Shown: positions 6,421-14,855 of the stretch, in pieces
Numbering within the stretch: the first letter of the stretch is position 1
Layout of the letters: each line of letters opens with the position of its first letter
DNA from: a virus
Direction: 5' to 3' (one strand)
Length of the DNA stretch: 38,460 nt
IMG/VR virus record: IMGVR_UViG_3300003323_000777
Location: 1-38,460 of that record
The notes under the pieces: model-generated
The model's database searches: none
What the model was told of the DNA's origin: nothing
What the model saw: the letters and a program-made list of their open reading frames with translations, nothing else
Made by a program: the position numbers and the translations under genes

Positions 6421-6865
6421 CGATTACATCTATCGTCCTAAGAAAACGCCTACCGAGGGTGAGATCAGGGCTGCCAAAGAGCTTTCCATGCTTCCAAGCA
6501 TAAAATCAATCCTGATGCATTTGGCAACATTGATGGCATTTCGTCCAATCCAGAATGCAACGGCAAATCAATGTGATTTAGTGATGCAAGATATCGCTAA
6601 CAAAATCACTCGGGAGAAATATTCTGAAGCGGCTGTCATTTGGGCGATAGAAAAGCTGAAGGATGGAAACTCCGGGTATGGTGGCCGAAATTTCCCTACG
6701 AGAGAAGAAATAATTTCTGAAATTATATCTCAGGATAAAAAGATTGATCTCCTATTGCGCGCATTCGGAAATGCTAGCGGTTCCGTACCACCCGGCTATC
6801 ACCGTTATGGAAGTTTAGATCTTGTCTTTGATGAGATGGACAAAGAATACGGACGCGCAATATGA
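6413..6865 (+). CDS. possible helicase loader (P/G39P-like), 150 aa
   Basis: The best start is TTG 6413, placed 8 bp after GGGAGGA and overlapping the TAG of the initiator gene. The frame is open much further upstream (to 6122), but that part only shadows the initiator. The protein has an N-terminal RPKKTPTEGEIRAAKEL and then a helical domain with AAVIWAIEKLKDGN and FPTREEIISEI. The last pattern (helix, then FPT..Ei) resembles helicase loader/inhibitor proteins. Position directly after the initiator, as lambda P follows O, supports this. Sequence support alone is weak. Confidence 0.6.
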   Translation: MDSDYIYRPKKTPTEGEIRAAKELSMLPSIKSILMHLATLMAFRPIQNATANQCDLVMQDIANKITREKYSEAAVIWAIEKLKDGNSGYGGRNFPTREEIISEIISQDKKIDLLLRAFGNASGSVPPGYHRYGSLDLVFDEMDKEYGRAI

Positions 6866-7320
6866 GCCAATTCATCTGGGCCAAAGAAGCAGTGGAAAAA
6901 CTTAAACAGATGGCTAAAAGTGGCTTAAGTGCTTCCATGATTGCAAAAAGTCTCGGTACAACACGTAATTCCGTTATCGGAAAAGCCCAAAGAATAGGCA
7001 CTCCATTGAGTAGGAATAAAAAACCAAAGATAAATAAAATCTATATTCCTCGATCTATTCCAAAGATTTATCTCAAAGTAGCTGTTGGAAACCCAGTTAA
7101 AAACAAAGCTTTTCATGAAATTTCTTCTCATCATAAACCACTTTTCGATCTTCTAGAGAATGACTGCAGATTCCCCGTGGGAAAAAGGATGTTCTGTGCG
7201 TTACCAAAAATTAAATATGCTTCCTATTGTGAGCAACATTTCCTTTTATGTACCCATTACAAATTTGAAAAAGTGAAATCAAAGATGGAGGCCACAACAA
7301 ATGCGCTATCAACACATTAA
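6862..7320 (+). CDS. GcrA-like transcription regulator, full length
   Basis: 152 residues. The N-terminal DNA-binding domain has WAKEAVEKLKQMAKSGLSAS, then MIAKSLGTTRNSVIGKAQR, the hallmark of GcrA. The C-terminal domain keeps NDCRFPVG, then FCALPKI, then SYCEQHFLLC, matching the sigma-interacting part of host GcrA (CRWPIG...FCG...YC..H). Host GcrA is an alphaproteobacterial cell-cycle activator that works with sigma70 RNA polymerase at GANTC-methylated promoters. The gene sits last in the early operon, just before the late genes. Late-gene activation is inferred from that position. Confidence 0.9.
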   Translation: MSQFIWAKEAVEKLKQMAKSGLSASMIAKSLGTTRNSVIGKAQRIGTPLSRNKKPKINKIYIPRSIPKIYLKVAVGNPVKNKAFHEISSHHKPLFDLLENDCRFPVGKRMFCALPKIKYASYCEQHFLLCTHYKFEKVKSKMEATTNALSTH

Positions 7321-7540
7321 GTGGACAGATGATCAAATAGAAAAGCTTAAAGACATGGCCGAAAGGCGATTAAGCACGGGCGTCATGGCACGAACTTTAG
7401 GAACAACCCGTAATTCCGTTATCGGAAAAGCTCATCGCGAAGGAATCAAATTAATGTTTTTCAAGCGTGGAAGAAATGCGAATCAAATTGTGATAGATAA
7501 ACTTATCCACACTATTGAACAACTTTCAACTCAGGAGTAA
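7301..7540 (+). CDS. truncated GcrA-like protein (DNA-binding domain only)
   Basis: 79 residues: WTDDQIEKLKDMAERRLST, then MARTLGTTRNSVIGKAHREG, then a short basic and helical tail without the CRWP...YC..H sigma-interaction domain. It starts inside the 3' end of the full-length gcrA gene with GGAGG upstream. About 29 nt around TTRNSVIGKA are nearly identical in the two genes (6959-6987 and 7403-7431), which suggests tandem duplication followed by loss of the C-terminus. It could compete with the full-length protein, or host GcrA, for DNA sites. Confidence 0.87.
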   Translation: MRYQHIKWTDDQIEKLKDMAERRLSTGVMARTLGTTRNSVIGKAHREGIKLMFFKRGRNANQIVIDKLIHTIEQLSTQE

Positions 7541-7548
7541 AATAAATC

Positions 7549-7728
7549 ATGACTAAAAAGTTCATACAAAAAGCTATCAAACGTCCTGGTGCACTTCATG
7601 AAAAACTTGGGGTTCCAGAGGGAAAGAAAATTCCAACAAGCAAAATTAATGCTGCTGCCAAAAAACCTGGATTGCTTGGCAAAGAAGCAAGATTTGCTAA
7701 GGAATTAAAAGGGTTTAAGAAAAAGTAA
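7549..7728 (+). CDS. small basic phage protein (59 aa)
   Basis: The protein begins MTKKFIQKAIKRPGALHEKLG, contains KIPTSKINAAAKKPGLLG and ends in a Lys-rich tail. It resembles small basic proteins (FIQKAI..PGAL..K...) that many podoviruses and siphoviruses encode just before the terminase genes; their role is unknown. It lies in the 217-bp space between the truncated gcrA and the small terminase. Too short to be called with certainty, but the conserved N-terminal pattern is convincing. Confidence 0.8.
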   Translation: MTKKFIQKAIKRPGALHEKLGVPEGKKIPTSKINAAAKKPGLLGKEARFAKELKGFKKK

Positions 7729-7756
7729 TATTGTTGCTAACAAGAAAAAAACAACT

Positions 7757-8083
7757 ATGACTTTTGTAAAAGGACAATCTGGCAACCCTAGCGGCAGACC
7801 AAAAGTAAAGAATTTGGCTGAGATACGTGAATTGGCGCAGTCATATGCGCCTGCTGCTATTGAAGAATTGGGACGTTTAATGAAACATGCCAAAACTGAT
7901 GCAGCGAAAGTAGCAGCCATTCAAACCATTTTGGATCGTGGGTATGGAAAAGCGTTACAGACGATTGATATGACAATGAGATTGGATGAGCTTCCTGATC
8001 ATGAGATTGATAATAAGCTGAATGAAATGATGCGTAGTATGGCTATTCAATCGAATATTCATCAAGCTACTCTGATCCAGTGA
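7757..8083 (+). CDS. terminase small subunit (DUF5681-like)
   Basis: 108 residues. It begins FVKGQSGNPSGRPKVKNL, the DUF5681 opening, followed by a helical region with APAAIEELGRLM and AAKVAAIQTILDRGYGKALQ, typical of the small-terminase-like proteins preceding P22-type large terminases. It would recognise pac and load the large subunit. It overlaps the large subunit gene (GTGA). The ribosome binding site is poor, so translation may be coupled. Confidence 0.82.
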   Translation: MTFVKGQSGNPSGRPKVKNLAEIRELAQSYAPAAIEELGRLMKHAKTDAAKVAAIQTILDRGYGKALQTIDMTMRLDELPDHEIDNKLNEMMRSMAIQSNIHQATLIQ

Positions 8084-8793
8084 TAGATTTATCCACATTA
8101 AGCCGTGAACAAAAGATAGAATTTATCCATTTACTGGAAGAGAAAGAGCGCCGTAAAAAGGGAAGATTTATTGATACCCTTTATCCTGCTGAAGGTGACT
8201 TTAGACGTGAACTATATCCAAAGCATATGGAGTTCTTCGCTGCTGGTGCTGAGTATCGTGAGCGACTTTTCGTTGCTGCAAACCGTGTTGGTAAGACTTT
8301 GGCGGGAGGAGGATATGAGACGGCTTTGCATTTGACGGGGGATTATCCTGATTGGTGGATCGGAAGGCGTTTCGACAAACCTATAAATTGCTGGGTGGCA
8401 GGAGATACAAGTAAGACTACGCGGGACATTCTTCAGCTTAAGCTATTTGGTGAAACCAGTGATATTGGAACAGGCTTATTGCCGCGTTCTAATATACTAA
8501 AGACATTTGCTAAAACTGGGGTAGCAGATGCAATTGAACTTGCGCATATTCGTCATAAAACTGGTGGAAAGTCTATTGTAGCGCTTAAATCTTATGATCA
8601 GAGACGAGAGGGTTTTCAGGGTACTGAGCAAGATGTGATTTGGCTGGATGAAGAACCGCCAGAAGATGTTTATGTAGAATGCTTGCTTCGAACCATGACC
8701 AACAATGGCATTGTAATGGTTACAGCCACACCGTTGATGGGTATTACGCCTTTCATGATATCTTTCATGCCGCAATATGGAATGAACGCGTAG
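8080..8793 (+). CDS. terminase large subunit, ATPase part (ends at in-frame TAG)
   Basis: 237 residues from GTG 8080. It contains Walker A AANRVGKT (about 67-74), Walker B VIWLDEE (about 186-192) and the coupling motif VTATPL (about 214-219). It ends at TAG 8791-8793, and the very next codon opens the nuclease half in the same frame. Homologues are single proteins of about 480-500 residues running straight through this point. So this is either a true split gene, an amber readthrough, a damaged gene, or a sequencing error. ATP hydrolysis by this part powers DNA packaging. Confidence 0.9.
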   Translation: MIDLSTLSREQKIEFIHLLEEKERRKKGRFIDTLYPAEGDFRRELYPKHMEFFAAGAEYRERLFVAANRVGKTLAGGGYETALHLTGDYPDWWIGRRFDKPINCWVAGDTSKTTRDILQLKLFGETSDIGTGLLPRSNILKTFAKTGVADAIELAHIRHKTGGKSIVALKSYDQRREGFQGTEQDVIWLDEEPPEDVYVECLLRTMTNNGIVMVTATPLMGITPFMISFMPQYGMNA

Positions 8794-9534
8794 ATGGCTA
8801 AGATCGCAATTACAGCCACATGGGATGATGTGCCTCATCTTTCTCAAAAGGATAAGGATGACTTATGGGCTTCTATCCCACCATTTCAACGTGATGCGCG
8901 TTCTAAAGGTATTCCACAGTTAGGTGCTGGCGCTATTTACCCTGTGCCAGAAACAGAAATTATCATAGATGATTTCCCAATTCCTGACCATTTTGCCAGA
9001 GTTTATGCGCTTGATGTCGGATGGAATAGAACAGCTGGATTGTGGGCTGCCTATGATAAAGACAGCCAGATGACTTATTTGGTCTCTGAGCATTATCGCG
9101 GTCAGGCTGAACCCGCTGTACATGCACAATCTATTAAATCTCGTGGTGAATGGATACCGGGCGTCATTGATCCTGCTTCACGAGGACGATCTCAACATGA
9201 CGGATTTCAACTACTTAATGGTTATAGGGATTTGGGATTGGAGTTAAGTTTAGCGGATAATGCCGTGGAGGCGGGTATTTATGCAGTGTGGTCCAGATTG
9301 AGTGCCGGAAAAATCAAAGTTTTCAGAAGTCTGAGTAACTTCATGGCTGAATACAGAGTTTATCGGAGGGACGATAAGGGCAGAATCGTTAAACAGAATG
9401 ATCACCTGATGGATTGTTTGCGCTATATTATTATGTCAGGGTTGGATAAAGCAATTGCTAAGCCAATCGCACCACAACCAAAAACAGTTTATCATACGCC
9501 AAATAATATGGGCCAAGGATGGATGGGGGATTAA
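8794..9534 (+). CDS. terminase large subunit, nuclease part (same frame after TAG)
   Basis: 246 residues from ATG 8794, directly after the TAG. It starts with the inter-domain strand AITATWDDVPHLSQKDKD and continues into an RNase H-like nuclease: YALDVGW (Asp about 74), GVIDPAS (Asp about 126) and NDHLMDCLRY (Asp about 207), the three metal-binding acidic positions expected. No good ribosome binding site precedes ATG 8794, which argues for stop/restart coupling or readthrough if it is functional. The whole frame, 8080-9534, would give about 484 residues. Confidence 0.9.
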   Translation: MAKIAITATWDDVPHLSQKDKDDLWASIPPFQRDARSKGIPQLGAGAIYPVPETEIIIDDFPIPDHFARVYALDVGWNRTAGLWAAYDKDSQMTYLVSEHYRGQAEPAVHAQSIKSRGEWIPGVIDPASRGRSQHDGFQLLNGYRDLGLELSLADNAVEAGIYAVWSRLSAGKIKVFRSLSNFMAEYRVYRRDDKGRIVKQNDHLMDCLRYIIMSGLDKAIAKPIAPQPKTVYHTPNNMGQGWMGD

Positions 9535-9565
9535 AATAACTCTATTCAAATTCAAAGATTTTGTG

Positions 9566-9613
9566 TATATTTCCTTAGTACGTGTACGCTTTATAGCGGT
9601 CATCGCGACAGAC
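9566..9613 (+). promoter_or_regulatory. late intergenic leader, copy A (upstream of GroES-like gene)
   Basis: A -10-like TATATT (9566-9571; only a weak -35) is followed at 9580 by ACGTGT, then a hairpin CGCT-TTAT-AGCG (about 9587-9598), then GTCATCGCGAC. The same order occurs at 17348-17380 and 24054-24087, each 15-25 nt before a start codon, with the hairpin loop and the fourth base pair changing between copies. The 102-bp gap 9535-9636 holds nothing else recognisable. Confidence 0.55.
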
Positions 9614-9636
9614 AACCTAATATTTCTGGAGTTGCT

Positions 9637-9948
9637 GTGCGAGATATACGTTTGCTATGGGACCGTATTCTGGTCATTCCTGAGCAGGAATTACAATCAG
9701 ACAGCGTTATTATCCCTGACACCGTTAAAAAAGGGTTTCAAAAAGGTCGCGTAGCACATGTCGGCCCTGGTAAGCGAGAGAAGATTCGCAAAGGGGATAA
9801 ATTAGTCCTCGGTGATTTTATCCCAATGGATATTAAGGTTGGCGATTACATTTTTTATGGTCCGCATGTCGGGCAAAAACAAAAGATTAATGGCGTTGAA
9901 TATCTTGCCATGAACCAAGCGGACGTTGCGGCGATTATTGATGGCTGA
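9637..9948 (+). CDS. GroES-like co-chaperonin
   Basis: 103 residues from GTG 9637 after GGAG. It has the Cpn10 layout: LLWDRILVIPEQE, then VIIPDTVKKGFQKGRVAHVG in part, then KGDKLVLG and a C-terminal INGVEYLAMNQADVAAII. Cpn10 forms the lid of GroEL; phage versions such as T4 gp31 adapt the host chaperonin for capsid protein folding, which fits a position just upstream of portal, scaffold and coat. The mobile loop region (SDSVIIPDTVKKG) is present. It overlaps the portal gene. Confidence 0.87.
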   Translation: MRDIRLLWDRILVIPEQELQSDSVIIPDTVKKGFQKGRVAHVGPGKREKIRKGDKLVLGDFIPMDIKVGDYIFYGPHVGQKQKINGVEYLAMNQADVAAIIDG

Positions 9949-12031
9949 AGACGATCCAATCACCACACCCACAATTCCAGACGATCCTGAAACATTTCTG
10001 GGATTGGCGCTTGAGCGTTTTGAAATGGCCGAACAGGCTGAGCGTCAAATTCGTGAGAAATCTATTATTGATCTAAAATTTAGGGCTGGAGAGCAGTGGC
10101 CTGAGAACATTCAAAATAGCCGCACTGTAGATCAGCGTCCATGCCTAACGATTAACCGAATTCCGCAGTTTGTGCGTCAGGTAACGAATGATGCGCGGCA
10201 TAATAGACCGAGTGTTAAAGTTTCTCCGGTTGATGATGGCGGGGATGAGGATATCGCTAAGATTATCAATGGTATGTTTCGGCATATCGAAGTCTCAAGC
10301 AATGCGGACATCGCATATGACACTGCTGTTGATAGCCAGGTAACAATTGGCTTTGGTTATTTCCGAGTTATTACCAAATACACCGATGATGATTCTTTTG
10401 AGCAAGACCTAGTTATTCAGCGGATTAAGAATCCCTTCACTGTTTATTTTGATCCTGGATGTATTGAGCCTGATTATTCCGATGCAAACTGGGCATTCAT
10501 CGTCGATGAGATGACGAAAGAAAATTATAAGTCAGCTTATCCAGATAGTGCTATGGCTAGTTTAGAGGATTTCCAATCGGTAGGAGATCATGCGCCAGGA
10601 TGGGCAGATGGCAATTCCGTTCGTATTGCAGAGTATTTTGTTCGTGAGCATGATGAGAAATGGTTATATCAACTGGAAGATGGAACAGTAACGGATAAAT
10701 TACCTAAAGGCGAAAAACCAAAGAACAAACGGCGCGTACGTGTTCCAAAGATTACATGGTATAAAATTAACGCCATTGAAATATTGGAAAAACAAGAATG
10801 GGCAGGCCGCTGGATCCCAATTATTCCTGTGCTTGGTGATGATTTAGATATTGATGGCAAGCGTGAATTGATTGGATTAGTACGTTTTGCGCAAGATCCA
10901 CAGCGCATGCTTAATTATTGGGTTACGGCACAGACGGAAGCAATTGCATTAGCTCCTAAGGCACCTTGGTTATTGGCTGCAGGCCAAATGAAGGGATTCG
11001 AGGCGATTTGGCAGACGGCCAATATTAAGACTTCCTCACATTTGCCTTATAATCCGATCAGTATTGATGGCATTCAGGTTCCTCCTCCTCAGCGGATGAC
11101 AGCCGAACCACCAGTACAAGCTATGTCACAGGCGAGTATTGCAGCATCTCAATATCTCAAGGATGTTACAGGAATTTACGATGCTTCTTTGGGGCAAGCA
11201 GGAGCTGAAACCTCGGGGAAGGCTATTTTGGCGCGTCAAAGCCAAAGCAATATTTCAAATTTCCATTTCTTAGATAACTTAAGCCGCTCTATTAAGCATT
11301 TGGGCCGCATTCTGTTAGATCTACTTCCTAAAATTTATGATACAGAGCGGGTTGTTAGAATTATTGGAGCGGATGGCTCAGCGAGTACGGCTAAGATTAA
11401 CTCTCCAGTAAAAGATCCGATTACAGGCGCTATCATCAAAATAGAAAATGATATCACAATCGGTAAATATGATGTGGTTGTGGATGTAGGGCCGAGTTAT
11501 TCGACTAAGCGTAAAGAAAATGCTGATGCTATGATTCAAATCAGCCAAGCATACCCTGCATTGTGGCAATTGGCAGGCGATCTGATGGTTGGCGAATTAG
11601 ATTGGCCAGGCGCTGATGCGCTTGCTGAACGACTTAAAATGGCGCTTCCTCCTAATATTCAACAAGCAATTGCACAAGAAGAGCAAGGACAAGAGCCATT
11701 GCCGCCGCAAGTGCAAGCTAAGATGCAACAGGCTATGCAAATGGTTCAGCAACTTACACAAGCTCTTAATGCCGCGCATCAGAAATTGGAAAGCAAACAA
11801 ATTGAAAATCAGGCTAAATTACAAGTTGCTGCTATGGATAATCAAACAAAAATAGCAACCGCTCAAATACAGGCACACTCACAAGCAAATCTTGCAACGC
11901 TGCAGGCTGAATTAGATCACTTTGCAGGAGTAATGGATAATTATATGGGTCAGCAAAACATGCAGCAGCAAGCACAGTTACAGAATCAAAATCAACAATC
12001 ACAGAATCAAAATCAACCTTCAGCAAATTGA
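9941..12031 (+). CDS. portal protein (P22 gp1-like)
   Basis: About 696 residues from ATG 9941. It starts with an acidic N-terminus, then RQIREKSIIDLKFRAGEQWP, then RPCLTINRIPQFVRQVTNDA, typical of the P22 portal family (gp1, 725 residues). KNPFTVYFDPGCIEPDYSDA and the AETSGKAILARQ segment are further family marks. The C-terminal 120 residues are Gln-rich and helical (QQAMQMVQQLTQALNAAHQK), matching the P22 portal barrel. It forms the dodecameric DNA gate at one capsid vertex. A frame extension to TTG 9926 is possible but overlaps the GroES-like gene more. Confidence 0.93.
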   Translation: MAEDDPITTPTIPDDPETFLGLALERFEMAEQAERQIREKSIIDLKFRAGEQWPENIQNSRTVDQRPCLTINRIPQFVRQVTNDARHNRPSVKVSPVDDGGDEDIAKIINGMFRHIEVSSNADIAYDTAVDSQVTIGFGYFRVITKYTDDDSFEQDLVIQRIKNPFTVYFDPGCIEPDYSDANWAFIVDEMTKENYKSAYPDSAMASLEDFQSVGDHAPGWADGNSVRIAEYFVREHDEKWLYQLEDGTVTDKLPKGEKPKNKRRVRVPKITWYKINAIEILEKQEWAGRWIPIIPVLGDDLDIDGKRELIGLVRFAQDPQRMLNYWVTAQTEAIALAPKAPWLLAAGQMKGFEAIWQTANIKTSSHLPYNPISIDGIQVPPPQRMTAEPPVQAMSQASIAASQYLKDVTGIYDASLGQAGAETSGKAILARQSQSNISNFHFLDNLSRSIKHLGRILLDLLPKIYDTERVVRIIGADGSASTAKINSPVKDPITGAIIKIENDITIGKYDVVVDVGPSYSTKRKENADAMIQISQAYPALWQLAGDLMVGELDWPGADALAERLKMALPPNIQQAIAQEEQGQEPLPPQVQAKMQQAMQMVQQLTQALNAAHQKLESKQIENQAKLQVAAMDNQTKIATAQIQAHSQANLATLQAELDHFAGVMDNYMGQQNMQQQAQLQNQNQQSQNQNQPSAN

Positions 12032-12105
12032 ATAAATTAAAAACTATGATAGCATTTTTGTATTGCTACTGGCAGCGCAATTAAGCGCATGGGAGCTTAG
12101 ATTTA

Positions 12106-12978
12106 ATGGCAGATACTCAAAATGTTTCTACCGCTGGCGATGATGTTGGCGCACCTCTTGAGGTAAAGAAACCAGTTAGTGATTTTAGGCTTTTTGGGTC
12201 GGAAGGTGAAGAGACGGTTAATGCGAAAGCTGAAACTGCTCAGACATCTGGAGATGCTGAAGTTGATGATCCTGATGGTGAGGATGAAGCCGAACATGAA
12301 GATCGCAGTGAGCCGGTTAAGAAGCGTAGACGCGGTGGTTTTCAGAAAAAGATCTCCTTACTTGAGGCAAAAATTGCTGAATTAGAAGCAAGAAATGCAA
12401 GCAAGTCAGATCAAAATACTGAACCTGCTAAGAATGCTGAAAAACCTAAACTGGATAGTTTTGCGAGTTATGACGAATACGTTGAAGCTTTAACGGATTG
12501 GAAGGCTGATCAAGCCGCTGATCGCAAATTAAAGGAACGTGATAGTCAATCAAAGGCATCAAATGAACGGCAGGAGCTAGCGGCTAAAGTATCGAATTAC
12601 GATAAGCAGGTTGCAGAAGCTAGAGCCAAATATGATGATTTTGATGATGTTGTTTCGGATGTTTCCAATCCAAGTCCAAATATGGCGCATGCTTTGTTGG
12701 ATTCTGAAATAGGGGCTGAGGTGTCATATTATTTGGCACAGAACGCCGACCTATACGAGAAATTAAACAAACTACCGCCTGTGCAGCTTGTTAGAGAGAT
12801 TGGGCGCATTGAAGAACGTCTAATGAGTAAAACGCAAAATGCCACTGCGGAGAAACCGAAGACCACCAAGGCTCCGGCTCCAATTACGCCCGTAGGGGGA
12901 AGCAAGAAAAGCGGTGTGTTTGACCGCGAGAACTCTTCCTACGAAGAATATAAGGAATGGCGTAAGAAGCAAGCTTGA
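12106..12978 (+). CDS. scaffolding protein
   Basis: 290 residues, strongly charged and largely helical. An acidic stretch (VDDPDGEDEAEHEDR) precedes a basic patch (VKKRRRGGFQKK) and a coiled coil (ISLLEAKIAELEARNA). The middle SYDEYVEALTDWKADQA is common in scaffold proteins of these podoviruses. Its position between portal and coat is that of P22 gene 8. The scaffold would guide procapsid assembly and leave before packaging. The 74-bp upstream gap holds two small hairpins but no clear promoter. Confidence 0.85.
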   Translation: MADTQNVSTAGDDVGAPLEVKKPVSDFRLFGSEGEETVNAKAETAQTSGDAEVDDPDGEDEAEHEDRSEPVKKRRRGGFQKKISLLEAKIAELEARNASKSDQNTEPAKNAEKPKLDSFASYDEYVEALTDWKADQAADRKLKERDSQSKASNERQELAAKVSNYDKQVAEARAKYDDFDDVVSDVSNPSPNMAHALLDSEIGAEVSYYLAQNADLYEKLNKLPPVQLVREIGRIEERLMSKTQNATAEKPKTTKAPAPITPVGGSKKSGVFDRENSSYEEYKEWRKKQA

Positions 12979-13015
12979 CCTCGGGGGATAACAACAACCC
13001 TTTAGGAGGCCAATA

Positions 13016-14221
13016 ATGGCAAATACTTTACTTAATATTTCCATGATCACCAATGAAGCATTGATGGTCTTGGAGAACAATCTCACTTTTACTAAAAAAG
13101 TAAATCGTGAATATGATAACGCTTTTGGTCGTACAGAAGCTCAGATCGGTACGACTTTAAACATCCGTAAGCCTGCCCGCTATACCCGTACAATGGGTCC
13201 AACGCTTCAGGTTCAGTCAACCACTGAAACATATGTGCCATTGGTTCTGAATAGCTGGTATCAACAATCTGTCTCTTTCACAACGGAAGAGATGACATTG
13301 AATATCGCAGAGTTTAGTGATCGTATTCTGAAGCCTGAAATTGCGCAGCTGGCGAACAATATTGACTACGACGGTCTTCAATTGGCGTCAGATGTTTACA
13401 ATTCAGTTGGTACCCCAGGATCAACTCCTAGTTCATTGCTTACTTATTTGAACGCTGGTGTTCTTTTGGACAACAACGCGACCCCAATGGACGGACAACG
13501 TTCGATCGTTGTGAACCCATTGGCACAAGCGACCATTGTGAATGCGCTGACGACCATCTTCAATCCTACCAAAACTATTAGTGAGCAATATCAAAAAGGT
13601 AGCATGGGAGAAGCTATTGGTTTTGACTGGAATATGGATCAAAACGTTTCGATGCATACAGTTGGTACGTATGGTGGTACTCCATTGGTAAATGGTGCTG
13701 GCCAAACTGGGTCTACACTTGTAACGGATGGCTGGACTGCAACGACCACTTCTTTGAACGTTGGCGATATTTTTACTCTTGCAGGTGTGTTTGCAGTTAA
13801 CCCACAGAACTATCAATCAACAGGTTCATTGCAACAATTTGTTGTAACGGCACAAACGACGACAGATGGCTCTGGTAACTCTACGATTAGCATTAGCCCC
13901 GCGATCACAACGAGTGGTGCATTCCAGACAGTGACAAATTCTCCGGCAGACAATGCGGCGATCACTGTTGTCGGTGCGTCTGGAACTGTTACACCTCAAA
14001 ACCTAGCCTTCCATAAGGACGCATTCACCTTCGCAACCGTTGATTTGTTTGTGCCAGGTGGTGTGGACATGGCAAAACGTGTTTCTTCCAAGAAACTTAA
14101 CATGTCTATGCGTTGTGTTCGTGCTTACGACATCAACAATGATCGTCTGCCAATGCGTCTCGATCTTCTGGGTGGTTGGAAAACCATTCGTGCGGAAACG
14201 GCTTGCCGGATCCAAGGCTAA
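13016..14221 (+). CDS. major capsid protein (P22 gp5-like)
   Basis: 401 residues, near the 430 of P22 coat. The N-terminus LNISMITNEALMVLENNLTF and the next segment IGTTLNIRKPARYT are P22_CoatProtein marks. The middle GGTPLVNGAGQTGS region corresponds to the I-domain insertion, and the end MRLDLLGGWKTIRAETACRI is the family's usual last strand. A strong TTTAGGAGG precedes the ATG. The local GC content is higher than in neighbouring genes, as expected for a highly expressed structural gene. Confidence 0.94.
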   Translation: MANTLLNISMITNEALMVLENNLTFTKKVNREYDNAFGRTEAQIGTTLNIRKPARYTRTMGPTLQVQSTTETYVPLVLNSWYQQSVSFTTEEMTLNIAEFSDRILKPEIAQLANNIDYDGLQLASDVYNSVGTPGSTPSSLLTYLNAGVLLDNNATPMDGQRSIVVNPLAQATIVNALTTIFNPTKTISEQYQKGSMGEAIGFDWNMDQNVSMHTVGTYGGTPLVNGAGQTGSTLVTDGWTATTTSLNVGDIFTLAGVFAVNPQNYQSTGSLQQFVVTAQTTTDGSGNSTISISPAITTSGAFQTVTNSPADNAAITVVGASGTVTPQNLAFHKDAFTFATVDLFVPGGVDMAKRVSSKKLNMSMRCVRAYDINNDRLPMRLDLLGGWKTIRAETACRIQG

Positions 14222-14244
14222 TTTAACTATTTAGGAGAGATATC

Positions 14245-14805
14245 ATGACTGATACAAGCACACCAGCAATTCACGTTCAGAATATTACCACTAATCTTAC
14301 CGGTAATGCGCCTGATGGAGGATTTCTCGGGTTTAATGATAACACTACTGCGTCTATCGCGCAGATCAATGCTGTTTGCTATTCTGCAGGGCGTGTTCCT
14401 TCGGTAACAGCAGCAACTCTTGCTGTAACTGCTGCAGCGAACGGGGAACTTTATACGGTTCTCAATCGTGCGGCAGGAACGGCTGTAACGCTTCCAGCTG
14501 CTACCGGTTCAGGTCGTATTTATCGGTTCATCATTGGAACCACCATCACCTCTAATACCACTGTTATTCAAACCGCTACCACTGGTTCTGGGGATGTAAT
14601 GGACGGTATTGCAGTAGGCGTAGCGTCAGCATTGGTTGGCTTTGAAACTGCATCCAATACTAACACAATCACTTTCAATGGCACCACTACGGGCGGCATC
14701 GTTGGAACGCGGGTTGAATTGATAGACTACGCAAGCGGTCATTGGGGCGTGCAAGTTCGCTCTAATGGCTCTGGCACAGGCGCAACGCCATTCAGCCACG
14801 TTTAA
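14245..14805 (+). CDS. head decoration-like protein
   Basis: 186 residues, Thr/Ala/Gly-rich and beta-strand rich, with VTAAANGELYTVLNRAAG, VTLPAATGSGRIYRF and FIIGTTITSN. This pattern recurs in surface proteins of phages and in tail-fibre modules. Its place immediately after the coat gene (TTTAGGAGAG ribosome binding site) and before a terminator-like hairpin suggests a capsid decoration protein made at high level together with coat. No specific family is recognised. Confidence 0.65.
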   Translation: MTDTSTPAIHVQNITTNLTGNAPDGGFLGFNDNTTASIAQINAVCYSAGRVPSVTAATLAVTAAANGELYTVLNRAAGTAVTLPAATGSGRIYRFIIGTTITSNTTVIQTATTGSGDVMDGIAVGVASALVGFETASNTNTITFNGTTTGGIVGTRVELIDYASGHWGVQVRSNGSGTGATPFSHV

Positions 14806-14813
14806 CCTTAACA

Positions 14814-14844
14814 GGGGAGAGGATTTCGATCTTCTCCCCATTTT
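14814..14844 (+). terminator. terminator-like hairpin after coat/decoration genes
   Basis: A 10-bp stem (14814-14823 with 14830-14839, one G-T pair) encloses the loop TTTCGA and is followed by ATTTT. The T-run is short, so it is probably a partial terminator that lowers expression of downstream tail genes relative to coat, or an mRNA 3'-end stabiliser. Confidence 0.6.
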
Positions 14845-14855
14845 GCAGGTAAGAC

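Noticed and set aside
8791-8793. Genome-wide recoding of TAG
   Set aside because: TAG closes other well-supported genes (for example 3524, 6420 and 24513) and no suppressor tRNA is seen in the window.
12032-12105. Fourth copy of the late leader element
   Set aside because: This gap has a GCGC-AATTAA-GCGC hairpin before the scaffold gene, but lacks ACGTGT and the GCGG-NN-ATCGCG block.
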